This document shows positions 1-7,056 of a stretch of DNA of 10,742 nucleotides, piece by piece. Below the pieces are notes generated by a model that was not told the origin of the DNA, did no database searches, and saw only the letters and a program-made list of their open reading frames with translations. The position numbers were made by a program, and so were the translations under genes. The DNA is from an uncultured Sutterella sp. (GTDB lineage: Bacteria; Pseudomonadota; Gammaproteobacteria; Burkholderiales; Burkholderiaceae_F), in NCBI GenBank assembly GCA_902493085.1, contig CABUOH010000021.1, positions 1 through 10,742 of the forward strand, read 5' to 3'. The stretch's first letter is position 1, and each line of letters starts with the position of its first letter.

Positions 1-102
1 GCTCGGCAGGGCATTCGGCGAGATTCAAATCATGCGGCTAAGCATGTAGACCCAGCAGAAAAAGGTTTCCGGACGCGGGTTCAACTCCCGCCGCCTCCAC
101 CA
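1..102 (+). ncRNA. ssrA: tmRNA (transfer-messenger RNA), 3' part only
   Basis: This is the 3' end of tmRNA, which with SmpB rescues stalled ribosomes. The T-arm is visible as GCGGG, the loop TTCAACT, then CCCGC around positions 75-91. It is followed by the 3' acceptor strand CGCCTCC (92-98), discriminator A99 and an encoded CCA at 100-102. The stretch GCTAAGCATGTAGA at about 37-50 matches the conserved region preceding the tRNA-like domain in bacterial tmRNAs. The 5' acceptor strand, the tag reading frame and most pseudoknots lie upstream of the window, so it cannot be checked whether this is a one-piece or a permuted tmRNA. The identification rests on remembered family sequence and the intact tRNA-like end. 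Confidence 0.93.
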
Positions 103-107
103 AATTC

Positions 108-141
108 AGGGCCAGAGATCAGATGACCTCCGGCCCTTTTT
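108..141 (+). terminator. Rho-independent terminator of ssrA
   Basis: AGGGCC (108-113) pairs with GGCCCT (132-137). GAG (115-117) and CTC (128-130) extend the stem after an A/C mismatch. A run of five T ends at 141. It begins 5 bases after the tmRNA CCA end. Confidence 0.8.
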
Positions 142-329
142 CGTGAACGCTCATCCCTGCCGCCGACCCCCGGATCAATCGCTCCCAACATCTCGCCGTC
201 ACGCACCCTTCGCCCCCCCCAGACCGATCCGCTCGTCAATTGACATCCTCCCGGCGTATAACCGCGGATTTTCTCGGCTCGACTTTATAATGAATCACAC
301 AGGCGAAACCAAGTCAGGGAGGGCAGGAC
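142..329 (+). promoter_or_regulatory. Gene-free spacer with a candidate promoter for the DUF748 gene
   Basis: No convincing gene lies between the ssrA terminator and 330. The best promoter signal is a perfect TATAAT at 286-291, which would put the transcript start near 298 and give a leader of about 32 bases. No good -35 stands 16-18 bases upstream of it. A perfect TTGACA occurs at 240-245, but the nearest -10-like sequence (TATAAC, 257-262) is only 11 bases further on, which is too close. A run of eight C at about 211-218 is otherwise unremarkable. Confidence 0.35.
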
Positions 330-2786
330 ATGGCCAGCATTCTCAAGATCACGGCAGGCGCAGCGGTCTTTGTTGCGGCGCTATATGCAGCAACCGGTTA
401 CCTTGCAGTACCCGCACTCGTCAAATCTACGCTTGCAGACAGACTGGGCAAGCAGCTCGGGCGCAAGGTTGACGTCGGCAACGTTGCCTTCAACCCGTGG
501 ACCTGGGAGTTCACGCTTGAAGGACTCCAAGTCGCCGGCAAGAACGACAATCCGCCGCTTCTCTCACTCGACCGCCTCTACTTCAATGCCTCGTCTCAGA
601 CGCTCGTTGAACTTGCCCCCGTCATCGACGAAGTGACCGTTGACAACCTCAATGCCGTTGTCGCTCTTGACGACGAAGACATGCGTAGGCTTATGAACAA
701 CGACGGCGAAGCCGTTAAGAACTCTTCCGAAAAGCCGTCTCTCTCAGAAGGCGGCATTCCCGCCTTCGCCGTCTACAACATCACCGTCAAGAACTCCTCC
801 CTTCGGGTTCTTGATCGGGCACGCGTCATCGATCAATCTCTGACGGAATTCAATCTTGAGCTTCCTTTTGTAAGCACGCTCGCCAACTCGAAAAGCAGTC
901 TCGTAACCCCGTCGCTTTCCATGAAGCTCAACGGCACTCCCATCTATGCCACGGGAACCACCCAGCCCTTCGGAACCACGCTTTCAGCGCGCCTCAACTT
1001 GAAGATCGCCAACCTTGATCTCGCTCCCGTCTTCAAGCTCGTACCAGCCGTCAACACGCCTAGTCTCACTCTGGAGAACGGCCGTCTATCAACCGAGGTC
1101 AACGTCGTCTTTCGCAACGCTACGGGAGGCAAGCCCGGCAAGATGCTCGTCTCAGGCACTGTAAACGTGAACGATCTCACGGCCGTCCAGCAGATCAGCA
1201 ACCGCATCCAGCCTCTCGGATCACTCAAAAAGGCAAGCCTGCAGCTCACTGAACTTGATCTGCTCGAGCATCAGGCCACCATCGGCAATGTCACCCTGTT
1301 GGATCCCAAGCTCAATATTGTCAACACAGCCGCCAGCCGCAGCATAGAACAGGCAAACCTGTCTCCCTCTTCGTCCGGCCTCCAGATCTCCTCTAACGCA
1401 ACGGACGACACCTCCGACTGGCACTGGCGCGTTGACGCCATGCAGATCCGAAATGGCAGCGCCACTTGGAATGACACGACCCTAAAGCCTTCCGCCAAGA
1501 TCTCTGTCACGGCTCTGAACGGGACGATCACCGGATTGACGAATGACAAAAACGCCGGCCCCGCAAAGGCCGAAGTTGGTGCCAAGGTGTTAGGCGGATC
1601 TCTGTCTCTAACCGCAGACATCGTTCCCATGCCGCTTGTCGTCAATGCCGCCCTCAAAGCGAACGGCCTGCAGGCCGCTCACCTTTCTTCCTACATCAGG
1701 AACGCAACGGGCTTGGACGCTTCCGGAGCCTTGAATCTCAACGTCAAGACCGCCGTCAAGGGCTCTGCAGTCACCGGCAGCGGAAGCGCCTCTCTGGCCG
1801 GCCTGCAACTCAAAAAGGGCAAATCAACGATTGCGTCAGCCAAAAGCGCATCCGTCAAGCTCGGCAGTTTTGATCTTGCCGAACAGTCCATCGTCGTCGA
1901 CAGTTTCCAGCTCGACAATGCCGTCGTCAACGCAGTCAAGACCGCCGAGGGCATTAATCTCCTTCCGTCGAAGGGAACAACCGACAAAAAGCCTGTAACC
2001 AACTCCACCTCTCAAAAGACTCAAGACGAAAAGTCTTGGCAGTGGAAGGTAGCTTCTGCCAACATCAAGGACTCCAAATTCAATTTCCGCGATGCAAGCG
2101 TGCGTCCCAATGCCGCGATTGCCGTATCCGACATCAACGCTTCCGTTAACAACCTCTCCTCGGCTCCGGGCGCCATATGCGACGTAGCGTTCTCTGCCGG
2201 CACGGCAGGCGGCACGCTCGCTGCAGACGGAAAGGTAAAGCTCTCGCCCATGGCCGCCGACGTTGGAACGACGCTCTCCGGCATCAACATGAAATCCCTC
2301 TCCTCAGTCATGACGGCCTACGCCGGCATCGGCGCCCGAAGCGGAACTCTTGAAAGCAAAGGCAGACTCACCCTTACAAGCGAAAAGGACAAGCAGGTCA
2401 TCGGATGGGCGGGCGACATCAGCCTGGCAAAATTCAATATGCTCAACAGCAAAGGACGCACTCTCATGACCTGGAATAAAGCCGCGCTCATCGGACTGGA
2501 AGTGTCGACGACCGACCCGATCACCCTGCGCGTCAAACAGGCTGAAATCGATCAACCGGGCACCCGGGAGACGAATGCCGTCCGGCAGCTCTCCGGCCTT
2601 GCCAGCATTCTGACCGGAAAAGACAAGTATGCTCAAAAAGCAGAAAAATACCTTGGCGGCAATATAGTACTCAACAACGTTCGCTATGAAAACGGCAGGT
2701 TCTCTGCCGAAGGCATCGACGGCAACGCCATCGCCTCATCCCTGCTCACCAAGCTTTCAGGCGCCATGAGCACCAAGCTTCAGTAG
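330..2786 (+). CDS. AsmA-like DUF748 family envelope protein
   Basis: An 818-residue protein with an N-terminal hydrophobic anchor (about residues 4-30) and no obvious signal peptidase site, so it is probably tethered to the inner membrane and extends into the periplasm. Residues about 33-110 carry the typical DUF748 opening: a helix ending in LGRKVDVGNVAFNPW, then LEGLQVAG and LLSLDRLYFN. The rest is beta-rich and repetitive: about 145-262, 363-475 and 569-685 look like three diverged copies of one unit. Two copies open with a W-x-W-x-V pattern (WHWRV at 364, WQWKV at 570). Ser/Thr/Lys-rich linkers (about 345-362, 546-568) separate the last units. AsmA-like proteins are thought to take part in moving lipids between membranes or in outer-membrane assembly; the role here is not shown. 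The ATG at 330 is chosen because of AGGGAGGG at 316-323. Many Burkholderiales relatives are longer, so this is a compact member. Confidence 0.8.
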   Translation: MASILKITAGAAVFVAALYAATGYLAVPALVKSTLADRLGKQLGRKVDVGNVAFNPWTWEFTLEGLQVAGKNDNPPLLSLDRLYFNASSQTLVELAPVIDEVTVDNLNAVVALDDEDMRRLMNNDGEAVKNSSEKPSLSEGGIPAFAVYNITVKNSSLRVLDRARVIDQSLTEFNLELPFVSTLANSKSSLVTPSLSMKLNGTPIYATGTTQPFGTTLSARLNLKIANLDLAPVFKLVPAVNTPSLTLENGRLSTEVNVVFRNATGGKPGKMLVSGTVNVNDLTAVQQISNRIQPLGSLKKASLQLTELDLLEHQATIGNVTLLDPKLNIVNTAASRSIEQANLSPSSSGLQISSNATDDTSDWHWRVDAMQIRNGSATWNDTTLKPSAKISVTALNGTITGLTNDKNAGPAKAEVGAKVLGGSLSLTADIVPMPLVVNAALKANGLQAAHLSSYIRNATGLDASGALNLNVKTAVKGSAVTGSGSASLAGLQLKKGKSTIASAKSASVKLGSFDLAEQSIVVDSFQLDNAVVNAVKTAEGINLLPSKGTTDKKPVTNSTSQKTQDEKSWQWKVASANIKDSKFNFRDASVRPNAAIAVSDINASVNNLSSAPGAICDVAFSAGTAGGTLAADGKVKLSPMAADVGTTLSGINMKSLSSVMTAYAGIGARSGTLESKGRLTLTSEKDKQVIGWAGDISLAKFNMLNSKGRTLMTWNKAALIGLEVSTTDPITLRVKQAEIDQPGTRETNAVRQLSGLASILTGKDKYAQKAEKYLGGNIVLNNVRYENGRFSAEGIDGNAIASSLLTKLSGAMSTKLQ

Positions 2787-2801
2787 TTCTCCGAAGCGGC
2801 A

Positions 2802-2832
2802 AAAGCCCGCCCGCTTTGCGGTCGCGGGCTTT
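2802..2832. terminator. Two-way terminator hairpin between convergent genes
   Basis: AAAGCCCGC (2802-2810) pairs perfectly with GCGGGCTTT (2824-2832). Inside, CCGC (2811-2814) pairs with GCGG (2818-2821) around TTT, extending the stem. The A-run before and T-run after let it work for the plus-strand DUF748 gene (stop at 2786) and the minus-strand nitroreductase gene (stop at 2871). The T-runs are short (3-4). Confidence 0.75.
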
Positions 2833-2870
2833 GCTGCAACCTCCCTCCAATTCGGAAAAAGCGCCTCGAA

Positions 2871-3500
2871 CTACTTCGGCATGCCGACCACGACGTTCAT
2901 GATCGGAACGGAGCCGGTCGGAAGCGAGAGCGCCTGAGCCAAGCCGTCAACATTCATCGTTGCTCGCGGCACGCATGCGAGGTTCGCTGCAGAGCAATAG
3001 AGAAGTGCATTTTGAACGGCAATCCCCGCATCAACCGCCGCCATCTGTGCTCCTCGGTCGCCTGGCAGCTTGGTAAGATCACCCACATACACGAGCGCAA
3101 GCGACGCTGCCTTGACGAAATCCTGTTGCATCGCAACCAAAGGCATCAGATTCTTGTCCGTAAGCTTCACAAGTTCGTGTTCCGCATGCCCGTATGAAAA
3201 GGCGCCCTTCGCCGTCACCACGTAGAGACCAATTTCCTGAAGATTGAGCGCAGTAGCCGCCGTACGGCGCCCATCCGGACGATTTACTCCAGCCGTAGCC
3301 CAGAGCAGATTGGAGAGATCCGCGCCTGTAAGATCCTTCGCCGCATACTCACGGACGGAATGACGGTTCTTGAGCGCCGTCATGAGCGTCCCTTCAAAAG
3401 TGAAGTCCGGCTCGGCGAGCTTGATCACGTCCGTCGCCTGTGCAAGCGCCGGAAGCATGGCTGCGACGGAACTCAAAGCAATGATGCCGGTCTTTGGCAT
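2871..3500 (-). CDS. Exported nitroreductase-family (SagB/ThcOx-like) protein
   Basis: A 209-residue protein of the FMN-dependent nitroreductase superfamily. The N-terminal part shows NRHSVREY (45-52), where the Arg is typical of the FMN phosphate-binding region. Next come LSNLLWATAGVNRPDGRRT (62-80) and LNLQEIGLYVV (86-95), a pattern shared with SagB-type dehydrogenases. The region around DAGIAVQNALLYC (157-169) fits the second FMN and dimer helix, and the end (VVVGMPK) matches the usual G-x-P-K type end. Residues 1-22 look like a Sec signal peptide: Lys3, a hydrophobic stretch and a likely AQA cleavage site, with no twin arginine and no lipobox Cys. The start is supported by AAAGGAG (3510-3516 on the minus strand), 9 bases before the ATG. 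The gene stands alone. The substrate is unknown; the family reduces nitro compounds, quinones or azoline rings. The export prediction is inference. Confidence 0.82.
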   Translation of the reverse strand: MPKTGIIALSSVAAMLPALAQATDVIKLAEPDFTFEGTLMTALKNRHSVREYAAKDLTGADLSNLLWATAGVNRPDGRRTAATALNLQEIGLYVVTAKGAFSYGHAEHELVKLTDKNLMPLVAMQQDFVKAASLALVYVGDLTKLPGDRGAQMAAVDAGIAVQNALLYCSAANLACVPRATMNVDGLAQALSLPTGSVPIMNVVVGMPK

Positions 3501-3627
3501 ATCCGGTTACTCCTTTGCAAGAGATGTTTTTACCGAATGAGACTAACACCACAGCCAACTTGGCGCAAGATTCCATATGCTGAACAAGGCTCGCACACGT
3601 TCCCGCACAGTCCGGACGAGAGCGGGC

Positions 3628-3662
3628 AAAAAAAAAGACCTGCACAATCCTGTACAAGTCTT
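3628..3662 (-). terminator. Rho-independent terminator of tRNA-Thr
   Basis: Read on the minus strand, AAGACTTGTACA and TGTGCAGGTCTT form a 12-bp stem with two G-U pairs around a 4-base loop (GGAT). A run of nine T (A 3628-3636 on the plus strand) follows. It starts 7 bases after the tRNA CCA end and also separates the tRNA from the nitroreductase gene. Confidence 0.92.
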
Positions 3663-3669
3663 AAATAAA

Positions 3670-3745
3670 TGGTGCCGGAGAAGAGATTCGAACTCCCGAC
3701 CTTCGCATTACGAATGCGCTGCTCTACCAGCTGAGCTACACCGGC
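3670..3745 (-). tRNA. tRNA-Thr, anticodon CGU
   Basis: A 76-base tRNA including an encoded CCA. It begins GCCGGTG, has the D-arm GCTC/GAGC, and an anticodon loop TTCGTAA giving anticodon CGU, which reads ACG (Thr). It has the T-loop TTCGAAT and the 3' acceptor strand CTCCGGC with discriminator A. The anticodon arm is the same as I recall for E. coli thrW. U36 and A37 are present, the context in which N6-threonylcarbamoyladenosine (t6A) is installed. Positions 6 and 67 are both U, a mismatch in the acceptor stem, and 27/43 is G/A. Confidence 0.96.
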
Positions 3746-3794
3746 TACCCTCGGCTTGTCGACACAACTAAGTTGCGTTCGACTGAGGATTTGA

Positions 3795-3823
3795 ATTATG
3801 TCTGAACCCTTGCTCCTTGACAA
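3795..3823 (-). promoter_or_regulatory. Candidate sigma-70 promoter of tRNA-Thr
   Basis: On the minus strand there is TTGTCA (3818-3823) and, after exactly 17 bases, CATAAT (3795-3800). Each differs from consensus at one position. Transcription would begin near 3788, giving a leader of about 42 bases before the mature tRNA 5' end at 3745. The -35 lies within CCTTGACAAGG, which also holds a perfect TTGACA on the plus strand (3817-3822). Confidence 0.65.
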
Positions 3824-3958
3824 GGGTAAATTACATTTTGTTACATCATGCCCTCAAAACTGCATCTTCGATTGCAGCACGCAACGCTCCTCTATCCTTA
3901 GCCGCCTTCTTTCATGGGCTAAAATCATGCTTTTGGCTCTCCGGCATCCAACACCGAC
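3817..3958 (+). promoter_or_regulatory. Upstream region of tsaE with weak promoter candidates
   Basis: No gene is seen here on the plus strand. A perfect TTGACA (3817-3822) lacks a good -10: GTTACA or TTACAT stand at 17-18 bases. A better -10 is TAAAAT (3920-3925), giving a leader of about 27 bases, but its -35 is poor. There is also a small imperfect hairpin, CTGCA (3860-3864) with TGCAG (3873-3877). An ATG at 3914 in the tsaE frame is followed by a stop two codons later, so it cannot be the tsaE start. Confidence 0.35.
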
Positions 3959-4456
3959 ATGGCACTCCTGACCTTTGAAGCGTCCCTTCCTCATCCCGAC
4001 GACACCGACAGACTCGGCGCCCACCTTGCCGACGCCGTCCTGAAAGAAGCGGACTGCGTTGCAGATCAAGGTCTGGCCATGCGTCTTCAAGGCAATCTCG
4101 GCGCGGGCAAGACGTCACTTGTTCGCGCCATGTTGCGCCGCTTCGGCTTTGCCGGCCCCGTGAAGAGCCCCACATTCTCGCTTGTCGAAACTTATCCAAT
4201 CAACGCCCTCACCCTCAACCACTTCGATTTCTATCGCTTTGAAGAACCTGAGGAGTTTGAAGACGCAGGGTTTCGCGATCTGTTCGGCCCCGGCCTCATC
4301 TGCGCCACCGAATGGACCGAAAAAGCAGCTCCATACGTTCCCGAAGCAGATCTCGTCGTTGAGCTCGAGCTCGATGGCCACGGCCGGCGTGCCGTTCTAC
4401 GCGCACTTTCTCCTCTCGGCGAGTCCATCGTCTCCCATATTCAGGAGGCGGGATAA
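3959..4456 (+). CDS. tsaE: tRNA t6A biosynthesis ATPase TsaE (YjeE)
   Basis: A 165-residue P-loop protein. Walker A is GNLGAGKTS at residues 45-53. The family signatures KSPTFSLVETY (69-79), HFDFYR (88-93) and ATEW (116-119) follow, so the protein is complete and of usual length. TsaE binds the TsaB-TsaD complex and uses ATP to support repeated cycles of threonylcarbamoyl transfer to A37 of tRNAs that read ANN codons. It acts in the cytoplasm and is normally essential. The ATG at 3959 is the first usable start after an in-frame stop at 3920-3922; there is no clear Shine-Dalgarno sequence before it. The gene overlaps amiC by one base, an adjacency also known in E. coli (tsaE-amiB). Its partner pathway gene sua5 lies at the right edge of the window. 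Confidence 0.96.
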   Translation: MALLTFEASLPHPDDTDRLGAHLADAVLKEADCVADQGLAMRLQGNLGAGKTSLVRAMLRRFGFAGPVKSPTFSLVETYPINALTLNHFDFYRFEEPEEFEDAGFRDLFGPGLICATEWTEKAAPYVPEADLVVELELDGHGRRAVLRALSPLGESIVSHIQEAG

Positions 4457-5787
4457 TGATCGGCCGTCGTCGTCTCGTACTCGGATCCGCCGGCACTCTT
4501 CTTCTCAGCCTTGCACCGTGGCAGATCGCCCGAGGAGCGCGCATGGTTGACGTGCGCATGTGGCCTGCTGAGGAATACACCCGAGTTACGCTCGAGTATG
4601 ATTCGCCGCTCAACTTCAAGTACTTCTTCGTCCGCTCGTCGAAGCCGCTGCGCCTCGTCGTCGACATCAAAGGCCTTGAACTTACGGCCGCGCTCCAGAA
4701 GCAGATTGCCGCCGTCAAACCCGACGACCCCTACATCGCCGCCATGCGCATCGGGCAGTTTCAACCCGACACGGTGCGTCTCGTGATGGATCTCAAGACC
4801 GACGTCAAGCCCGAAGTCTTCCAACTTCAGCCCTTTGCCAATTACAAGTACCGCCTCGTCTTCGACATCTATCCCACGCATCCGACGGACGAGATCAGCC
4901 GCCTCCTAAGCGGCTTGGAGGAAGGAAGCGAAGACCTCGACGGAGACCCGCTGGGCTCTCTGCTCGCAGGGCTCGACAAGGGAAATAAAGGCTCTCCAGT
5001 TTCCCCACCTCTTGATGAGACGCCTTCGAAGGCGCCGCCCCGTCCCGCTCAACCATCGAAGCCGGCAAAAGCCTCCAAGTCCATCAAGCCCAAGCTCATC
5101 ATCGTGGTCGACCCCGGACACGGCGGCGAAGACCCCGGGGCCATTGGCCGCGGCCGCAACCGAGAAAAGACAGTCGTTCTTCAAATCGCCAAGCGGCTTG
5201 CCGCGCTCATCAACAAGGATCCCGGCATGAAGGCCATCATGACCCGAAACACGGATCATTTCGTGAGTCTTGGCGGCCGCGTCGCCATTGCCCGTCGCGC
5301 CAAAGCCCATCTGCTCGTCAGCATTCATGCCGACGCCTGGATCAAGGCAAGCGCCCGAGGCTCGAGCGTATTCTGCCTGTCCGAACGCGGCGCCACGTCC
5401 GCCGCTGCCCGATGGCTGGCCAAGAATCAAAACGAGTCCGACTTGATCGGCGGCGTCAACATTGCAAGCGTCGACCGTCAGGTGGCGAGCGTCCTCGTCG
5501 ACATGACATCAAGCTGGACCATCAGCTACAGCCTCGGACTTGGTGCTTCAGTCCTCAACGAAATGAAAGCCGTCAATCGTCTTCACAAGAAGCAGGTTGA
5601 ACAGGCGGGCTTTGCCGTCCTTAAAGGACAAGGCATACCGTCCATTCTCGTCGAAACGGCCTTCATCTCAAATCCGACTGAGGAAAAGCTGCTCATCAAC
5701 GGAAGGCACCAGCAAAAGATCGCCCAAGCCATCTACAACGGCATCCGCAAGCAAGTGGCCGCCAACCCCTCGCTGCTGACGGGCTAA
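4456..5787 (+). CDS. amiC: N-acetylmuramoyl-L-alanine amidase AmiC, Tat-exported
   Basis: A 443-residue periplasmic amidase that cuts the amide bond between MurNAc and L-Ala to split septal peptidoglycan. In order: a twin-arginine signal (RRRLVLG, 4-10, then a hydrophobic stretch to about 26); an AMIN domain (about 28-140), which binds peptidoglycan at the septum; an acidic then Pro/Lys/Ser-rich linker (about 145-212); and an Amidase_3 domain (about 213-435). Zinc ligands are visible as His222 in DPGHGG, Glu237 in NREKT and His291 in SIHADA, with catalytic Glu400 in LVETAFISN. The segment about 335-390, ending LHKKQVEQAGFAVLK, corresponds to the autoinhibitory helix region that EnvC or NlpD-type activators relieve in E. 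coli amidases. The start ATG overlaps the tsaE stop (TAATG) and has AGGAGG at 4443-4448, 7 bases upstream. Co-transcription with tsaE is very likely. Confidence 0.95.
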   Translation: MIGRRRLVLGSAGTLLLSLAPWQIARGARMVDVRMWPAEEYTRVTLEYDSPLNFKYFFVRSSKPLRLVVDIKGLELTAALQKQIAAVKPDDPYIAAMRIGQFQPDTVRLVMDLKTDVKPEVFQLQPFANYKYRLVFDIYPTHPTDEISRLLSGLEEGSEDLDGDPLGSLLAGLDKGNKGSPVSPPLDETPSKAPPRPAQPSKPAKASKSIKPKLIIVVDPGHGGEDPGAIGRGRNREKTVVLQIAKRLAALINKDPGMKAIMTRNTDHFVSLGGRVAIARRAKAHLLVSIHADAWIKASARGSSVFCLSERGATSAAARWLAKNQNESDLIGGVNIASVDRQVASVLVDMTSSWTISYSLGLGASVLNEMKAVNRLHKKQVEQAGFAVLKGQGIPSILVETAFISNPTEEKLLINGRHQQKIAQAIYNGIRKQVAANPSLLTG

Positions 5788-5958
5788 GTGCCGATCGCCT
5801 TCTTACGCTCAACCTCAAAAGGCAGGGAATCACCTCTTTCGCTCAACGCATTGTCCCTATACAATGCATCTGATCAGTTTGCGGCGGCCTGTTTACGGCT
5901 CTCTACGCCTGCGTCGCCCTTTTATTTGTCTCATTCATCAGATTCGGAGTTCATCGTC
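5788..5958 (+). promoter_or_regulatory. fba leader with a dyad over a candidate -10
   Basis: A 171-base gap after amiC. GCATTGT (5848-5854) and ACAATGC (5861-5867) form a perfect 7-bp inverted repeat with a 6-base centre. The right side overlaps TACAAT (5860-5865), the best -10 candidate; the -35 region is poor. A start near 5872 would leave a leader of about 87 bases. No convincing amiC terminator is visible. The fba frame is open back to 5788, but the conserved protein starts only at 5959. Confidence 0.4.
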
Positions 5959-7023
5959 ATGGCACTCGTCTCCATGCGTCAGCTGCTCGATCACGCCGCC
6001 GAAAACGGCTACGGCGTTCCTGCTTTCAATGTCAACAACCTCGAACAGGTTCAGGCCATCATGGCTGCCGCGAGCGAAGTCGGCGCTCCCGTTATCATGC
6101 AGGCCTCCGCCGGCGCCCGCAAGTATGCCGGCGAGCACTTTCTTCGCCATCTGATCTCCGCCGCCGTCGAAGCCTACCCGGACATTCCCGTCTGCATGCA
6201 CCAGGACCACGGCCAGAGTCCCGCCGTCTGCCAGGGCGCCATCCGCATGGGCTTCACATCCGTGATGATGGACGGCTCCCTCATGTCCGACGGAAAGACG
6301 ATCTCCACGTACGACTACAACGTTGAGGTTACCCGTCGAGTCGTTGAAATGTCCCACTGCATTGGTGTTTCCGTCGAAGGCGAACTCGGCTGTCTGGGCT
6401 CCCTTGAAACGATGAAGGGCGACAAGGAAGACGGTCACGGCACCGATGCCGTCATGACCCGCGAACAGCTTCTCACGGATCCGGATCAGGCCGCCGACTT
6501 CGTCAAGGCCACGCAGCTTGACGCGCTTGCCATTGCGATCGGCACGTCTCACGGCGCCTACAAGTTCACGCGCAAGCCCACCGGCGAAACGCTTTCCATT
6601 CAGCGCGTCAAGGAAATTCACGAACGCCTCCCGAACACCCACCTCGTGATGCATGGCTCCTCCTCCGTTCCGCAGGAATACCTCGCCACGATCCGTCAGT
6701 TCGGCGGCGACATGCGCGAAACATACGGCGTGCCGGTCGAAGAAATTCAGGAAGCCATCAAGCACGGCGTGCGCAAGGTCAACATCGACACGGACATCCG
6801 TCTCGCCATGACGGCCGCCACCCGACAGTTCCTTTTCGAGAACCCCTCCAAGTTCGATCCGCGCGATTTCCTCAAGGTTGCCCGCAAGGCCGCTACGGAA
6901 CTCTGCAAACAGCGCTACCTTCAGTTCGGTTGCGAAGGCATGGCCTCCCGCATCAAGCCGCTCGCTCTTGACGTCGTGGCAGCCCGCTACGCCGACGGCA
7001 CGCTCCGACAGAACGTTCTCTAA
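5959..7023 (+). CDS. fba: Class II fructose-bisphosphate aldolase
   Basis: A 354-residue, zinc-dependent aldolase that interconverts fructose 1,6-bisphosphate with glyceraldehyde 3-phosphate and dihydroxyacetone phosphate in glycolysis and gluconeogenesis. Visible motifs: HQDHG (81-85, with Asp83 catalytic and His84 a zinc ligand), SVEGELGCLGSLE (138-150), GTSHGAYKF (196-204, zinc His198), MHGSSSVP (231-238, zinc His232) and NIDTDIR (275-281, dihydroxyacetone phosphate binding). The protein is full length and of the type common in Burkholderiales. The ATG at 5959 begins MALVSMRQLLDHA, the normal family start, and has CGGAG (5945-5949) 9 bases upstream. The frame stays open for 57 further codons upstream to a GTG at 5788, but that part resembles no aldolase. 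Fba often precedes purC in this order of bacteria; here dgkA lies between them. Confidence 0.97.
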   Translation: MALVSMRQLLDHAAENGYGVPAFNVNNLEQVQAIMAAASEVGAPVIMQASAGARKYAGEHFLRHLISAAVEAYPDIPVCMHQDHGQSPAVCQGAIRMGFTSVMMDGSLMSDGKTISTYDYNVEVTRRVVEMSHCIGVSVEGELGCLGSLETMKGDKEDGHGTDAVMTREQLLTDPDQAADFVKATQLDALAIAIGTSHGAYKFTRKPTGETLSIQRVKEIHERLPNTHLVMHGSSSVPQEYLATIRQFGGDMRETYGVPVEEIQEAIKHGVRKVNIDTDIRLAMTAATRQFLFENPSKFDPRDFLKVARKAATELCKQRYLQFGCEGMASRIKPLALDVVAARYADGTLRQNVL

Positions 7024-7056
7024 TCGAGCGTTTGAATTGATCGGCTGAACCAACAC

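Noticed and set aside
1..141. The tmRNA 3' end as an occupied integration site
   Set aside because: tmRNA genes are frequent attachment sites for islands, but no integrase, direct repeat of the 3' end or composition change is seen downstream. Normal chromosomal genes follow.
240..262. TTGACA (240-245) with TATAAC (257-262) as a promoter
   Set aside because: The two elements are only 11 bases apart, well short of the 16-18 needed by sigma-70 RNA polymerase.
143..472. A 109-codon frame starting in the ssrA-DUF748 spacer
   Set aside because: It overlaps the DUF748 gene out of frame, is rich in Pro, Arg and Ser as expected of GC-rich noise, and resembles nothing known. The GTG start at 143 lies directly after the terminator.
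3602..3626. A palindrome (CCCGC ... GTCCGGAC ... GCGGG) next to the tRNA terminator
   Set aside because: It could fold, but it lies beyond the T-run of the tRNA terminator, lacks its own T-run in a useful direction, and has no link to a start site of the nitroreductase gene.
5788..5958. An N-terminal extension of the aldolase by 57 residues from a GTG at 5788
   Set aside because: Class II aldolases of this type begin at the MALVSMRQLL segment. The ATG at 5959 has a ribosome-binding site, and the extension contains promoter-like and palindromic sequence.
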